From Micromonospora solifontis (GTDB lineage: Bacteria > Actinomycetota > Actinomycetes > Mycobacteriales > Micromonosporaceae), in the NCBI RefSeq assembly GCF_003725545.1, contig NZ_RJLN01000026.1, positions 1-64,000 on the forward strand: a stretch of 64,000 nucleotides of DNA, given 5' to 3'. Position numbers and translations under genes: made by a program. How positions within the stretch are numbered: the stretch's first letter is position 1; each line of letters opens with the position of its first letter. The notes beneath the pieces are model-generated. The model saw only the letters and a program-made list of their open reading frames with translations. It made no database searches and was not told the DNA's origin. This document shows positions 33,047 through 43,178 of the stretch, one piece after another.

Positions 33047-34153
33047 ATGGGTGGCTCCCCCCTGCGCATCCTCGTCGTCGGCGCGGGCATCGCCGGGCTC
33101 GCCGTCGCCCGTGCGCTGCGGCTGGCGGGGTTCCGGCCCGACGTCACCGAGAAGCTGCCGCCCGGCGAGCACACCGACATCGGCCTCTATCTCCCCGGCA
33201 ACGCGGCGCGGGCGCTGCGCCGGCTGGACCTCGACGGCCCGGTACGCCCGCTCGGCCAGCTCATCCACCGGCAGCGCTTCCTCGACGCCGCCGGCGCGCC
33301 GCTCTGCGAGGTCGACCTCGACGCCCTATGGGCCGGGGTGGGGGAGTGCCGCGCCCTGCCCCGCGCCGAACTGCACCGCGTCCTGCTCACCGGGGCCGGC
33401 GGCGCGGTCCGTCACGGCGCCGAGATCAGGACCGTCGAGCCGCTGCCGGGCGGCGTCGCGGTCGGCTTCACCGACGGCACCTGCGCCGAGTACGACCTGC
33501 TGATCGGCGCGGACGGGCCGCGCTCGGCGGTGCGTACCCTGGCCGCGCTCGGCGGCCCGCCCCGCCCCGCCGGCCAGGTCGTCTACCGGGCCGTGGTGCG
33601 TGACGGGCCCCGGGTCGCCGACTGGACCGCGCTGCTCGGCCAGCGCGCCGGCTTCCTGGTGGTGCCGATCGGGGCCGGCCGGCTGCACTGCTACGCCGAC
33701 GAGGCCGGCAGCACCCTCCCCGCCGACCCGCTCGCCCGGCTGCACGAGCTGTTCGGCGACTACGGCGGTCCGGTCCCCGAGGTGCTGGCCGCGCTCGACC
33801 GGGTGCACGTGGAGCGCACCGAGGAGGTTGAGCTGGGCCGGTGGTTCCACGGCCGGGTGCTGCTCGTCGGGGACGCCGCCCACGCCACCGCGCCGACCCT
33901 CTCCCAGGGTGCCGCGATGGCCCTGGAGGACGCCGTGGTGCTCGCCGAGTCGCTCCGGGCCGCCGGCAGCGTCGACGCCGCCCTGCTCGCGTACGAGAGC
34001 CGCCGCCGGCCGCGTACCCGATGGGTGCGGGACCGGACCCGGGACCGCAACCGGACTCGCGACGTGCCGCCGGCGCTGCGCGACCCGCTGCTGCGCGGGC
34101 GCGGCGGGCGGATCTTCCAGGAGCACTACCGGCTGCTGGTCGACCCGCTCTGA
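33047..34153 (+). CDS. FAD-dependent monooxygenase (PHBH/squalene epoxidase type)
   Basis: The 368-residue flavoprotein has the three FAD motifs: [15 protein letters not shown] (dinucleotide fold), [13 protein letters not shown] (DG motif) and [18 protein letters not shown] (GD motif). The family hydroxylates aromatic substrates; the substrate here is unknown. GGAGG lies 11 bases before the ATG. No pathway partner sits beside it. Confidence 0.88.
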   Translation: MGGSPLRILVVGAGIAGLAVARALRLAGFRPDVTEKLPPGEHTDIGLYLPGNAARALRRLDLDGPVRPLGQLIHRQRFLDAAGAPLCEVDLDALWAGVGECRALPRAELHRVLLTGAGGAVRHGAEIRTVEPLPGGVAVGFTDGTCAEYDLLIGADGPRSAVRTLAALGGPPRPAGQVVYRAVVRDGPRVADWTALLGQRAGFLVVPIGAGRLHCYADEAGSTLPADPLARLHELFGDYGGPVPEVLAALDRVHVERTEEVELGRWFHGRVLLVGDAAHATAPTLSQGAAMALEDAVVLAESLRAAGSVDAALLAYESRRRPRTRWVRDRTRDRNRTRDVPPALRDPLLRGRGGRIFQEHYRLLVDPL

Positions 34154-34296
34154 CGCCCCGGCGGCGACGGCCGGTGATCGTAGCCGCCCACCCCACGCGG
34201 CGCCCCCACCTGCCGGGGACTATCCTCCCTACGGATGACGGCTGCGCAGAAGAACAGCGCGTGCCGAGCGGGACAACCCAGAACCGGAGGCCACTC

Positions 34297-36054
34297 GTGA
34301 CCACCGTCGCACCCAAGCCGGTCGTGACCCGGCCCTGGCCGGTCCGCGAGCCGGTCAAGGGGTCGGCCATCGCGCGGCTGCTGCGCACCACGGACGCGAA
34401 GCAGATCGGGATCATGTACATGGTCACCGCGTTCGCGTTCTTCATGATCGGCGGCCTGATGGCCCTGATCATGCGCGCCGAGCTGGCTCGGCCGGGCCTG
34501 CAGTTCCTGTCGCCCGAGCAGTACAACCAGCTCTTCACCATGCACGGCACGATCATGCTGCTGTTCTTCGCGACGCCGATCGTGTTCGCCTTCGCGAACT
34601 ACGTGGTGCCGCTGCAGATCGGCGCGCCCGACGTGTCGTTCCCCCGACTCAACTCCTTCGCCTACTGGCTGTACCTCTTCGGCGGCACCATGGCCACCGC
34701 CGGCTTCATCACCCCCGGTGGCGCCGCCGACTTCGGCTGGACCGCGTACACGCCGCTGAGCACGGCCGAGCACTCGCCGGGCGTCGGCGCGAACATGTGG
34801 GTGGTCGGCCTGGCCATCTCCGGTCTGGGCACCATCCTCGGCGCGGTCAACATGATCACCACGATCCTGACCCTGCGCGCCCCCGGCATGACCATGTTCC
34901 GGATGCCGATCTTCACCTGGAACATGCTGGTCACCAGCCTGCTGGCCATCCTCATCTTCCCGCTGCTGGCCGCCGCGCTCTTCGCGCTCGCCGCGGACCG
35001 CCTGATCGGCGCCCACGTGTACGACCCGGCGACCGGCGGCCCGATGCTCTGGCAGCACCTGTTCTGGTTCTTCGGGCACCCCGAGGTCTACATCATCGCG
35101 CTGCCGTTCTTCGGCATCATCACCGAGGTCATCCCGGTCTTCTCCCGGAAGCCGATCTTCGGTTACAAGGGCCTGGTCGGCGCGACCATCGCCATCGCCG
35201 CCCTGTCGATGAGCGTCTGGGCGCACCACATGTTCGCCACCGGCCAGGTGCTGCTGCCGTTCTTCAGCTTCCTCAGCTACCTGATCGCCGTGCCGACCGG
35301 AATGAAGTTCTTCAACTGGATCGGCACCATGTGGCGGGGCCAGATCACCTTCGAGACGCCGATGCTCTTCGCCATCGGCTTCCTGGTCACCTTCCTCTTC
35401 GGTGGTCTGACCGGTGTGATCCTGGCCAGCCCGCCGCTGGACTTCCACATCCACGACTCGTACTTCGTGGTGGCGCACTTCCACTACGTGCTCTTCGGCA
35501 CGATCGTGTTCGCCGTCTTCGCCGGCATCTACTTCTGGTTCCCGAAGATGTTCGGCCGGATGCTCGACGAGCGGCTGGGCAAGGTGCACTTCTGGCTGAC
35601 CATGATCGGTTTCCACACCACCTTCCTGGTGCAGCACTGGCTGGGCAACGAGGGCATGCCCCGGCGGTACGCCGACTACCTGCCCGGCGACGGCTTCACC
35701 ACGCTGAACACGATCTCCACGATCGGCGCGTTCATCACCGGCATCTCGACGCTGCCGTTCATCTGGAACTGCTGGAAGTCGTACAAGGCCGGCCCGGTGG
35801 TCGAGGTCGACGACCCGTGGGGCCACGGCAACTCGCTCGAGTGGGCCACCAGCTCCCCGCCGCCGCTGCGCAACTTCGACCGGATGCCCCGGATCCGCTC
35901 CGAGCGGCCGGCGTTCGACCTGAAGTTCCCGGAGCTGGCCGCCGGGCAGACCCTGGCCGGCCCGCCGGAGGGCGGCGCCAAGCCGCTGACCAGCGAGGCC
36001 AACGGTGGCGCCAGCTACGTGGAGGACACCGCCGGTAACCTCGACCGGCGCTGA
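34297..36054 (+). CDS. ctaD: Cytochrome c oxidase subunit I
   Basis: The 585-residue, 12-helix subunit carries the haem and copper ligands: [25 protein letters not shown] (CuB His with the cross-linked Tyr), WAHHMFATG, and [11 protein letters not shown] with the last haem ligands. It is the catalytic subunit of the aa3 oxidase. The GTG at 34297 follows CCGGAGG by six bases. The other cta genes are not in this window. A strong terminator follows directly. Confidence 0.96.
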   Translation: MTTVAPKPVVTRPWPVREPVKGSAIARLLRTTDAKQIGIMYMVTAFAFFMIGGLMALIMRAELARPGLQFLSPEQYNQLFTMHGTIMLLFFATPIVFAFANYVVPLQIGAPDVSFPRLNSFAYWLYLFGGTMATAGFITPGGAADFGWTAYTPLSTAEHSPGVGANMWVVGLAISGLGTILGAVNMITTILTLRAPGMTMFRMPIFTWNMLVTSLLAILIFPLLAAALFALAADRLIGAHVYDPATGGPMLWQHLFWFFGHPEVYIIALPFFGIITEVIPVFSRKPIFGYKGLVGATIAIAALSMSVWAHHMFATGQVLLPFFSFLSYLIAVPTGMKFFNWIGTMWRGQITFETPMLFAIGFLVTFLFGGLTGVILASPPLDFHIHDSYFVVAHFHYVLFGTIVFAVFAGIYFWFPKMFGRMLDERLGKVHFWLTMIGFHTTFLVQHWLGNEGMPRRYADYLPGDGFTTLNTISTIGAFITGISTLPFIWNCWKSYKAGPVVEVDDPWGHGNSLEWATSSPPPLRNFDRMPRIRSERPAFDLKFPELAAGQTLAGPPEGGAKPLTSEANGGASYVEDTAGNLDRR

Positions 36055-36063
36055 CCACTCGTC

Positions 36064-36110
36064 GAAGGGCCCCCTTCGCCACCGGAAACGGTGTGCGAAG
36101 GGGGCCCTTC
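36064..36110 (+). terminator. Terminator of ctaD
   Basis: Positions 36064-36079 pair perfectly with 36095-36110. The inner part CACCG-GAAA-CGGTG extends the stem and is closed by a GAAA tetraloop. Confidence 0.88.
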
Positions 36111-36210
36111 CCGTGCTCCGGTCCGCCCCGTGCCGGGCCGGAGACCTGCTGTCCGGGATCGTCGGGCCGCCGCCCGGCCGGAGCGCGGCCGCCGGAGGCG
36201 TGCGGCGGTC

Positions 36211-36978
36211 CTAGGCCGCCGGGGCGTGGCTGTCGAGGAACTTCGTCACCTGCTCACGGATCCCGGCCTCGCCGGTGCCGGGGTCGACCAGGAACACCCC
36301 GTGCTGGGTGCTCGGGGCCAGCACCAGCTGCCGCTGGGTGGTCTTCGGTGTGGCGTCGTACAGCGCCTGTGCCGCCACCGGGAAGTTCGGCTCCAGCTCA
36401 CCCGCGCCGTAGAAGACCGGGACGGTGATCTTCGGGGCGGCGCCGGCGGCGTCCGCGTCGCCGTAGGAGGTGGGCGGGGAGAGCGCGACGACCGCGTCCG
36501 GCGCCGGGCTGAGCGTCGGGGTGGCGGCCAGCACCGAGGTGCCGCCCATCGACCCGCCCATCAGCACCACCCGGCTGGCCCCGTCGGCCCGCAGCGCCGC
36601 GGCCGCCGCCTGGACCTGCTGGCCCCGCGTGACGCCGCTGCCCGGAGAGGAGCCGGATCCGGCGAAGTCGAAGGCGAGCACCCGGTAGCCCCGGTCGGCC
36701 AACTCCCGCCCGTAGGGCAGCCACTGGCAGACGTCGCCGCCCGCCATGTGCGCCAGCACCACGCCGGTGCTCCCGGAGCCGAGGACGACCCCGCCCAACT
36801 GGGTGCCGGCCTCCTCGCCGAAGACGATCTGCCGGCCGTGCTCGGCCAGCCCGGGACAGTCGGCGCCGGCGTTGAGCCCGGTCGGCTTCGCCACCGGGGT
36901 CTCGGCGCTGCTGCTGCAGGAAACCATCCCCACCGAGAGGGCGGCCACGGCAACCAGACGTAGAGCGGCTATCTTCAC
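36211..36978 (-). CDS. Alpha/beta hydrolase lipoprotein
   Basis: The 255-residue protein has a lipobox (GMVSC) after a short signal, placing it on the outer face of the membrane. The hydrolase fold shows GGSMGG (nucleophile elbow), RVLAFDFAGSGSSPG and a C-terminal STQHGVFL with the likely catalytic His. The substrate is unknown. The GTG at 36978 follows AAGGAG. A CebR-like operator 23 bases upstream suggests induction by cellobiose. Confidence 0.82.
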   Translation of the reverse strand: MKIAALRLVAVAALSVGMVSCSSSAETPVAKPTGLNAGADCPGLAEHGRQIVFGEEAGTQLGGVVLGSGSTGVVLAHMAGGDVCQWLPYGRELADRGYRVLAFDFAGSGSSPGSGVTRGQQVQAAAAALRADGASRVVLMGGSMGGTSVLAATPTLSPAPDAVVALSPPTSYGDADAAGAAPKITVPVFYGAGELEPNFPVAAQALYDATPKTTQRQLVLAPSTQHGVFLVDPGTGEAGIREQVTKFLDSHAPAA

Positions 36979-37000
36979 GGCGACTCCTTGATCGCGGGAT

Positions 37001-37014
37001 TGGAAGCGCTCCCA
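37001..37014. promoter_or_regulatory. CebR-like operator upstream of hydrolase lipoprotein
   Basis: TGGAAGCGCTCCCA differs at one position from the CebR consensus TGGGAGCGCTCCCA and lies just before the RBS of the hydrolase gene. Confidence 0.72.
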
Positions 37015-37130
37015 TTCTCCCGGCGCCCCGTTCGTCCGGCTGTCCCGCTCGGGTCACCGTGTCGGAGCTGTTACGGCGGCGCTCGGTATCGCCGGCCGGC
37101 CTGCGGGCTTCGTCGCGCGCCGACCGCGGG

Positions 37131-38345
37131 TCAGACGCCGGCGGGTGTCAGGTCCACGTCCGGGGTGGGGGTGGCCGGCCGGCGGCGATGGCCCAGTTCG
37201 ATCGGGAGCACCACCAGCGCGACCAGCACGCCGATCGCGCCGGTGACCGCGAAGCCCCACAGCGGGGCCGACGCGTCGATGACCGCGCCGGCCAGCGGCG
37301 CGCCGAGGGCGATGCCGACGGTGACCGCCGAGCCGTGCAGGCCCATCGCCTCACCGCGTACGTCGGCCGGGGCGAGCCGGCTCACCGCGTCGGCGGTCGC
37401 GGCGAGGGTGGGCGCGCAGAGTGCCCCGGCCGGGACCAGCGCGAGGCAGAGCAGCCACCAGTGCGCCCCGCCCAGGCCGACCGGGATCGTGGTGAGGCTG
37501 AGGACGGCCATCAGGAGCAGCGGCGAGAGCGAGCGGGTGACCGCCCCGTACGCGAAGCCGCCCAGCAGCGAGGCCACCGCCCAGGCGGTCAGCACCGCGC
37601 CGGTCCAGCCGACCTCGCCGCCGGCGCGCAGCACGGCCACCACCGCCACGTCCGTGCCACCGAGCACCAGGGTGGCGGCCAGGCTGATCGCCAGCACGGC
37701 CAGCAGCCGCGGCGTGAGCCACTCGCGGCGGGGAATCTTCCGGTGCGGGCCGGCCGGCTCGTCGGCGCTGCGGGTGGGCGGGTCGAGCAGCCAGAAGCAG
37801 ACGCCCGAGGCCACGATCCCGACCCCGAGCGCCCACATGGTGAGCCGCGGGGACGCGGCGGTGGCGAGGGCCACGGCCAGCGCCGGGCCCACCATGAACG
37901 ACAGCTCCACCGACATCGAGTCCAGCGCGTACGCGGGGCGACGCCGATCGGCCGGCACCAGCGCGGCCACCGACTGGCGGACCACCGAGAATACCGGCAG
38001 GGCGAGCAGCCCGGCCAGGAAGGCCGCCGGGAGCAGCACCGGGTACGACAGGGTCGGCGCGACGGCCCAGAAGACCCCCTCGGCGAGCGTGGTCAGCAGC
38101 AGCACCGGCCGCAGCCCGCGCCGGTCGACCAGCCGGCCGAGCAGTGGCGAGCCGAGCGCGGCGCCGACGGTGGACGCGGCACCCACCAGGCCGGCCGCGC
38201 CGTAGCCCCGGCCGAGGTCCAGCACGACGTGGAAGGTGAGCGTCACCCCGGTCGCGGTGAGTGGGACGCGGGCCAGCACCGACACCAGCAGCAACGACCG
38301 GAGACCGGGCAGGGCGAGCGCCTCCCGGTAAGGCTTCAAGTTCAC
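37131..38345 (-). CDS. MFS transporter
   Basis: The 404-residue protein has about 12 hydrophobic helices and an MFS loop motif between helices 2 and 3 (GRLVDRRGLRPVLLLT). It opens MNLKPYREALALPGLRSLL, like the actinobacterial MFS exporters of unknown substrate. The central loop (PTRSADEPAGPHRKIPRREW) is cytoplasmic. The GTG at 38345 has GGAGG upstream at a long spacing of 11. Confidence 0.85.
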   Translation of the reverse strand: MNLKPYREALALPGLRSLLLVSVLARVPLTATGVTLTFHVVLDLGRGYGAAGLVGAASTVGAALGSPLLGRLVDRRGLRPVLLLTTLAEGVFWAVAPTLSYPVLLPAAFLAGLLALPVFSVVRQSVAALVPADRRRPAYALDSMSVELSFMVGPALAVALATAASPRLTMWALGVGIVASGVCFWLLDPPTRSADEPAGPHRKIPRREWLTPRLLAVLAISLAATLVLGGTDVAVVAVLRAGGEVGWTGAVLTAWAVASLLGGFAYGAVTRSLSPLLLMAVLSLTTIPVGLGGAHWWLLCLALVPAGALCAPTLAATADAVSRLAPADVRGEAMGLHGSAVTVGIALGAPLAGAVIDASAPLWGFAVTGAIGVLVALVVLPIELGHRRRPATPTPDVDLTPAGV

Positions 38346-38409
38346 GACGGTCCGTACCTCCGGCCGACATCCTCGACCGGGGGTACGACAGTCGCAACCA
38401 ATTACCTGG

Positions 38410-38991
38410 TCAAGCGGTCCTGATCACAGGTTCGCCGACCATGGTCACGTCGCCGCCCTCGAACGCCCGCAGCGCGACGTCGAGGGTGTCCCGGGCCACC
38501 GCGGCGGTGAGGTCGAGCAGCACGGTGGTGCGGAAGCCCTCCCGGACGGCGTCCAGCGCCGTCGCCCGTACGCAGTGGTCGGTGGCGATCCCGACCACGT
38601 CGACCCGGTCGACGTCGTGCCGGCGCAGCCAGTCGGCCAGGCACTCGCCGTCGGGGCCGTGCCCCTCGAAACCGGAGTACGCGGCGGCGTGCTCGCCCTT
38701 GTGGAAGATCGCCTCGACCCGGTCGGTCGCCAGGTCGGGGTGGAACTCCGACCCGGCGGTGCCCACCACGCAGTGCCTCGGCCAGGAGTCGACGAAGTCC
38801 GGCGGGTTGCCGAAGTGCGCCCCCGGGTCGATGTGGTAGTCCTTCGTCGCCACCACGTGGTCCCAGCGGTCCGGTTCGGCGGCGAGCAGCCGGGAGATGC
38901 CGGCCGCCACGCCCGCCCCGCCGGCGACGGCGAGCGAGCCGCCCTCGCAGAAGTCGTTCTGCACGTCGACGATGATCAAGGCGTTGCCCAT
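38410..38991 (-). CDS. pncA: Nicotinamidase
   Basis: The 193-residue cysteine hydrolase has the complete catalytic set: Asp in LIIVDVQNDF, Lys in IFHKGEH, and Cys in GIATDHCVRAT. The metal site region VVATKDYHIDPGAHF is also present. It converts nicotinamide to nicotinate, feeding the adjacent pncB in NAD salvage. The 15-base gap to pncB suggests one operon. AAGGA lies before the ATG. Confidence 0.93.
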   Translation of the reverse strand: MGNALIIVDVQNDFCEGGSLAVAGGAGVAAGISRLLAAEPDRWDHVVATKDYHIDPGAHFGNPPDFVDSWPRHCVVGTAGSEFHPDLATDRVEAIFHKGEHAAAYSGFEGHGPDGECLADWLRRHDVDRVDVVGIATDHCVRATALDAVREGFRTTVLLDLTAAVARDTLDVALRAFEGGDVTMVGEPVIRTA

Positions 38992-39006
38992 CGGTACGGT
39001 CCTTCC

Positions 39007-40293
39007 TCAGGTCGCGGGTACGACGGTCACCGGGACGGCCGGGTCGCCGCCGGACAGCTTCAGGCCCTCCCACGGGATGGAGATCAGGCACTGCCGCAGG
39101 TGCTCCCGCGACTCGTCGAGGGTGGGCAGCGCCACCGGCTCGCCCGCCACCACGAAGGAGCGCTGGAGCAACCGGTCGTTCGGCTGCCGGTCCGGCACGC
39201 CCTGCGGCACGATGACCTCCTCGGTGGCGGTGCCGGTCGGCTTGTGCCGGCGTACGGCCACCTTGCGGCCGCCGATGGTGGCCTTGTGCTCGGAGCGCTT
39301 GACCACCGGCCGCCCCTCGACCTCCACCAGCTTGTAGACCAGACCGGCGGTCGGCGCGCCGGAGCCGGTCACCACGGAGGTTCCCGCGCCGTACATGTCG
39401 ACCGGCTCGGCGGCCAGCGTGGCGATGGAGTACTCGTCCAGGTCGCCGGAAACGATGATCTTCGTCTCGGTGGCCCCGAGCGAGTCGAGCAGCTCCCGGG
39501 ACTGCTGCGCGATCACGGTCAGGTCGCCGGAGTCGATCCGGATCGCGCGCAGCTCCGGCCCGGCGATCTCGATCGCGTTCCGGATGCCCTGGCTGATGTC
39601 GTACGTGTCGACCAGCAGGGTGGTGTCCTTGCCCAGGGTGGCGACCTGCGAGGCGAACGCCGCCCGCTCGTCGTCGTGCAGCAGGGTGAACGCGTGCGCC
39701 GCGGTGCCCGCGGTGGGGATGCCGTACCGCTGGCCCGCCGCGAGGTTGGAGGTGAACCGGAACCCGGCCAGGTACGCCGCCCGCGCGGCGGCCACCGCCG
39801 CCTCCTCGTGCGCCCGCCGGGACCCCATCTCGATCAGGGCCCGGCCGCGGGCGGCGGTGACCATCCGGGCCGCCGCCGCGGCGACCGCGCAGTCGTGGTT
39901 GAGCACCGACAGCACCAGCGTCTCCAGCACGACGCACTCGGCGAAGCCGCCGGAGACGGTGAGGATCGGGGAGCCGGGGAAGAAGAGTTCGCCCTCGGCG
40001 TACCCGTCGACGTCGCCGGTGAAGCGGTAGTTGGTCAGCCACTCCGCGGCCCGGTCGTCCACCACCCCGGTACGGCGCAGGAAGTCGACCTCCTCGGCGT
40101 CGAAGCGGAACTCCCGGATCAGCTCGACCAGCCGGGCCGTGCCGGCGACCACCCCGTAGCGCCGGCCCGCCGGCAGCCGCCGGGTGAACACCTCGAAGAC
40201 GCAGCGGCGGTCGGCGGTGCCGTCCCGCAGGGCGGCGCTGATCATGGTCAGCTCGTAGTGGTCGGTCAGCAGCGCGGGGCGAAGGGTGCTCAC
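39007..40293 (-). CDS. pncB: Nicotinate phosphoribosyltransferase
   Basis: The 428-residue protein opens LRPALLTDHYELTMISAAL. It contains SRRAHEEAA, IRIDSGDLTVIAQQSR and GAGTSVVTGSGAPTAGLVYK, which are substrate- and PRPP-binding loops of the family. It makes nicotinate mononucleotide from the pncA product. A leaderless -10 (TAGGCT) sits in the 16-base gap after the upstream regulator gene, so pncB has its own promoter. Confidence 0.93.
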   Translation of the reverse strand: MSTLRPALLTDHYELTMISAALRDGTADRRCVFEVFTRRLPAGRRYGVVAGTARLVELIREFRFDAEEVDFLRRTGVVDDRAAEWLTNYRFTGDVDGYAEGELFFPGSPILTVSGGFAECVVLETLVLSVLNHDCAVAAAAARMVTAARGRALIEMGSRRAHEEAAVAAARAAYLAGFRFTSNLAAGQRYGIPTAGTAAHAFTLLHDDERAAFASQVATLGKDTTLLVDTYDISQGIRNAIEIAGPELRAIRIDSGDLTVIAQQSRELLDSLGATETKIIVSGDLDEYSIATLAAEPVDMYGAGTSVVTGSGAPTAGLVYKLVEVEGRPVVKRSEHKATIGGRKVAVRRHKPTGTATEEVIVPQGVPDRQPNDRLLQRSFVVAGEPVALPTLDESREHLRQCLISIPWEGLKLSGGDPAVPVTVVPAT

Positions 40294-40299
40294 GCCCCC

Positions 40300-40305
40300 A
40301 GCCTA
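40300..40305 (-). promoter_or_regulatory. Leaderless -10 element TAGGCT of pncB
   Basis: On the minus strand TAGGCT is followed by six bases and the GTG of pncB. It lies between the stop of the regulator gene and the pncB start. Confidence 0.65.
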
Positions 40306-40309
40306 GAGT

Positions 40310-42988
40310 TCAGCGCGGATCCGTGCCGTCATGGCCCGGCATCGACCGCAGGGCGGCCCGCAGCTCGGCCCGGCCGGCCACCCCGAGCTTGCTGTAGACC
40401 CGCTGGAGGTGGTTCTCCACCGTGCGGCTGGACAGGTAGAGCCGCTCCGCGATGGCCCGGCTGGTGACGCCCTCGGCAGCGAGCCGGGCCACCTGCCACT
40501 CCCGCTCGCTGAGCGCCGGCCGGAGCAGCCGCAGCGCCGGGGTGGCGAGCCCGTCGCAGCGCCGGAGCAGCTCGGCCAGCTGTTCCCGCGCCGGGCCGGT
40601 CGCGGCGTCCCGATTGCGCCCCGCGTGGTGCAGGGCCGTCGCGGTGGCCTCGGCGGCGTAGACAGTCAGGTCCCGCGCCGCGAACGCGTCGGCGACGGCG
40701 AGCAGTTCGGCGGGGGAGCAGTCGACCGCCGCGCGGGCGTACCGGGCGATCAGCGGGGGCAGGACGCCGTCGATCCGCTCGGAGAGTTCGGCCAGGCGCT
40801 GGGCCACGGTGCGCCGCCCGCCGTCGGTGCAGGTCGGGCCGACCGGCGCGCCGGCCTGGCCGAACCGGACCAGATCGAGCAGGACGAGCAGCTCGTGGCC
40901 GGCGAAGCCGTCCTCGCGGAGCCGGTCGGCCAGCGCGCAGAGGTGCTTGGTGGCGGCCGGCAGGTCGCCGGCGGCTCCGTGCACCGCGCCCCGGGCCTGC
41001 TCCAGCCAGGGATACAGCACCGCCATGCCGGGGGCATGGGTGCGGTCCGCCTCCGCCATCGCCTCGGCCGCGTGCGTCGCGTCGCCCCGCCACGCCGCCG
41101 CCTGGGCCCGCTCGGCGTGCGCCAGGCCGGCGTACACCCGGCTGGTGGCGAGCACCGCGCAGGCGCCGAGACTGGTCTTGAGCGCCTCGTCGCTGCGGCC
41201 CCGCAGCCGCGCCGCGTACGCCTGGAGGATGGCCAGGTAGCCGGTGCCGAGCCGGAAGTCCCCCGCGCCGGCCAGGTCGGCGAACTCGTCGGCCACGATC
41301 GCGTCGATGCCGGCGAGGTCGCCGGAGAGCGCCAGCCGGGTGCCCCGGGCCAGCTCCATCGCGAGCTGGAGGTACGGCATGTCGGCGCGCCAGCGGGCCG
41401 CCTCGGCCTGCACCCGGGCGATGGCGGTGGCGCTGCGCCGGTACTGCCCCTGCGCGGCGTGGAGGTGGGCCACCGTGCACCGGGCCAGCTCCCGCGCCGC
41501 CACCGGCGCGGCCGGCCGGTCCAGCACCGCCTGGGCGAGCCGCAGCGCGGCGGTGGTGTCCAGCCCGTGCAGCCGCATGATCGCCTCGAAGGCGCGGATC
41601 CGGGCCTGGTCGGCCGGGTCGGTCAGCTCGGCGGCGCGCGCCGCGATCTCCTCCACCGTGGACTCGCGGCTGAGGCCCCAGTAGCTGACCATGCCGCGCA
41701 CCGTCAGCCACCGGGCGCGCCGCCGGCCGTCGGGGACCTCGGCGCCCACCGAGTCGAGGACCCGGATCGCCTCGTCCGGCCGGTCGGCGAACATGAGGAT
41801 GGTGGCCAGCAGTTCGGCGGCGTCGGAGCCGCCCTCGCCGTCCAGGGCGGCGCGGGCCAGCCGGGTGGCCAGTGGCACGTCGTACCGGCCGAAGGCCTGG
41901 GCGGCCGCGTCCAGCAGCAGCGCCGGATCTTGCGCCGTGCCCGAGTCGAGGCGCCACACGGCCACCCGCAACAGGTCGTCGCGGCGTCGCTTGCCGACCT
42001 GTTCGAGCAGCTCGGCCAGGGTGGCCTGGAGCCGGCGGGTCCGGCTGACCGGGCACTGCCGGCGCATCACCTCGCCGTAGAGCGGGTGGGCGAGCCGGAC
42101 GTCCAACCGCCGGTCGTCGTGGACCATGGTGATCAGGCCGCGCTCCTCGGCGGTCTCCACGTCGGCCGGGTCGACGGCCCGCTGGAGCAGTTGCAGGCCG
42201 AGCGGCTCGCCGAAGGCCACCAGCTCGACCACCGACCGGACGCCGGGGGTGAGCTGGCCGATCCGGGTGTCGATCAGGTCGGTGAGGCTGGGCGCCAGTT
42301 CAAGCCGGCCGGTCCACTTCCAGATGCCGTAGGTGCGGCGCAGCTCGTCGCCGCCGGAGGCGGCCAGCACCAGCTCGCGCAGGAGCAGCGGGTTGCCCGC
42401 GGAGAGCCGGAACAGCCGCTCCGAGCTGCCCGCGTCCACCGGGCCGCCGAGGATCGCGGCGAGCAGCCCGGTGGTCTCGGCCGGGCCGAGCGGCGCCAGC
42501 TCGACCAGGTCCACCAGGTCGTCGGTCCACAGCGCACGGATCGGCAGCGGGATCTGCTCGCCGTTGCGCAGCGTGCCGATCACGGTGGCGTTCTCGGCCC
42601 GCGCGATGAGGTGGACCAGCGCGGCCGACGGCGGGTCGAGCAGGTGGGCGTCGTCGATCGCGAGCACGATCGGCCGGCCGGCGGCCTGCTCCTGGAGCAG
42701 GTCCACCGCCCAGCGCAGGATGCCGGCGGGGGAGAGCCCCTGCGGCTGCTCGGCCGGAAGCACCTGGACGAGCCCGCCGAAGGGCAACGCGGCCGTGGTC
42801 GCGCTGGCCGAGACGGACCAGATCGCGTACCGGTCGGTGGGGAGGGCGGCGACCCCCTCCCGGAGCAGCCGGCTCTTGCCGACCCCGGCGCTGCCGCTGA
42901 AGAGCAGCCCGCGCCCCTCGGGGCCGCCGACCGCCGACAACAGACGGTTGAGCTCATCCCTCCGGCCGACGAAGTCCCACCGACTCAT
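40310..42988 (-). CDS. LAL-type (large ATP-binding LuxR family) regulator
   Basis: The 892-residue regulator has an N-terminal AAA ATPase (Walker A FSGSAGVGKSRLL, Walker B IVLAIDDAHLLD), a long helical TPR-like middle, and a C-terminal LuxR helix-turn-helix (LSEREWQVARLAAEGVTSRA, RTVENHLQRVYSKLGV). LAL regulators are ATP-dependent activators, often of sugar or secondary-metabolite genes. The ATG at 42988 is set by the family start FVGRRDELNRLL and a leaderless -10. The target is unknown; both neighbours are candidates. Confidence 0.9.
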   Translation of the reverse strand: MSRWDFVGRRDELNRLLSAVGGPEGRGLLFSGSAGVGKSRLLREGVAALPTDRYAIWSVSASATTAALPFGGLVQVLPAEQPQGLSPAGILRWAVDLLQEQAAGRPIVLAIDDAHLLDPPSAALVHLIARAENATVIGTLRNGEQIPLPIRALWTDDLVDLVELAPLGPAETTGLLAAILGGPVDAGSSERLFRLSAGNPLLLRELVLAASGGDELRRTYGIWKWTGRLELAPSLTDLIDTRIGQLTPGVRSVVELVAFGEPLGLQLLQRAVDPADVETAEERGLITMVHDDRRLDVRLAHPLYGEVMRRQCPVSRTRRLQATLAELLEQVGKRRRDDLLRVAVWRLDSGTAQDPALLLDAAAQAFGRYDVPLATRLARAALDGEGGSDAAELLATILMFADRPDEAIRVLDSVGAEVPDGRRRARWLTVRGMVSYWGLSRESTVEEIAARAAELTDPADQARIRAFEAIMRLHGLDTTAALRLAQAVLDRPAAPVAARELARCTVAHLHAAQGQYRRSATAIARVQAEAARWRADMPYLQLAMELARGTRLALSGDLAGIDAIVADEFADLAGAGDFRLGTGYLAILQAYAARLRGRSDEALKTSLGACAVLATSRVYAGLAHAERAQAAAWRGDATHAAEAMAEADRTHAPGMAVLYPWLEQARGAVHGAAGDLPAATKHLCALADRLREDGFAGHELLVLLDLVRFGQAGAPVGPTCTDGGRRTVAQRLAELSERIDGVLPPLIARYARAAVDCSPAELLAVADAFAARDLTVYAAEATATALHHAGRNRDAATGPAREQLAELLRRCDGLATPALRLLRPALSEREWQVARLAAEGVTSRAIAERLYLSSRTVENHLQRVYSKLGVAGRAELRAALRSMPGHDGTDPR

Positions 42989-42994
42989 CGGTGC

Positions 42995-43000
42995 AGCATA
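42995..43000 (-). promoter_or_regulatory. Leaderless -10 element TATGCT
   Basis: TATGCT on the minus strand is followed by six bases and the ATG of the LAL regulator. Confidence 0.62.
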
Positions 43001-43178
43001 TCGACGGTAATCCGGCCGCGCCCACACCGTCACGCAGCGAAGTTGAGTAATCGGTCGATTACCCCTGAGTATCCCGGGTGTTCGGTGTCGGACTCCCGAC
43101 ACCCGTACTCTTCTGCCACCACGGATGTCACCCGACGCGACCGGCCCGTAACCTGGTCGCCCTATCGGAGGCCGCTTG

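Noticed and set aside
33841..34296. N-terminal extension of CtaD
   Set aside because: The frame is open upstream but overlaps the monooxygenase gene. The RBS and family start support the GTG at 34297.
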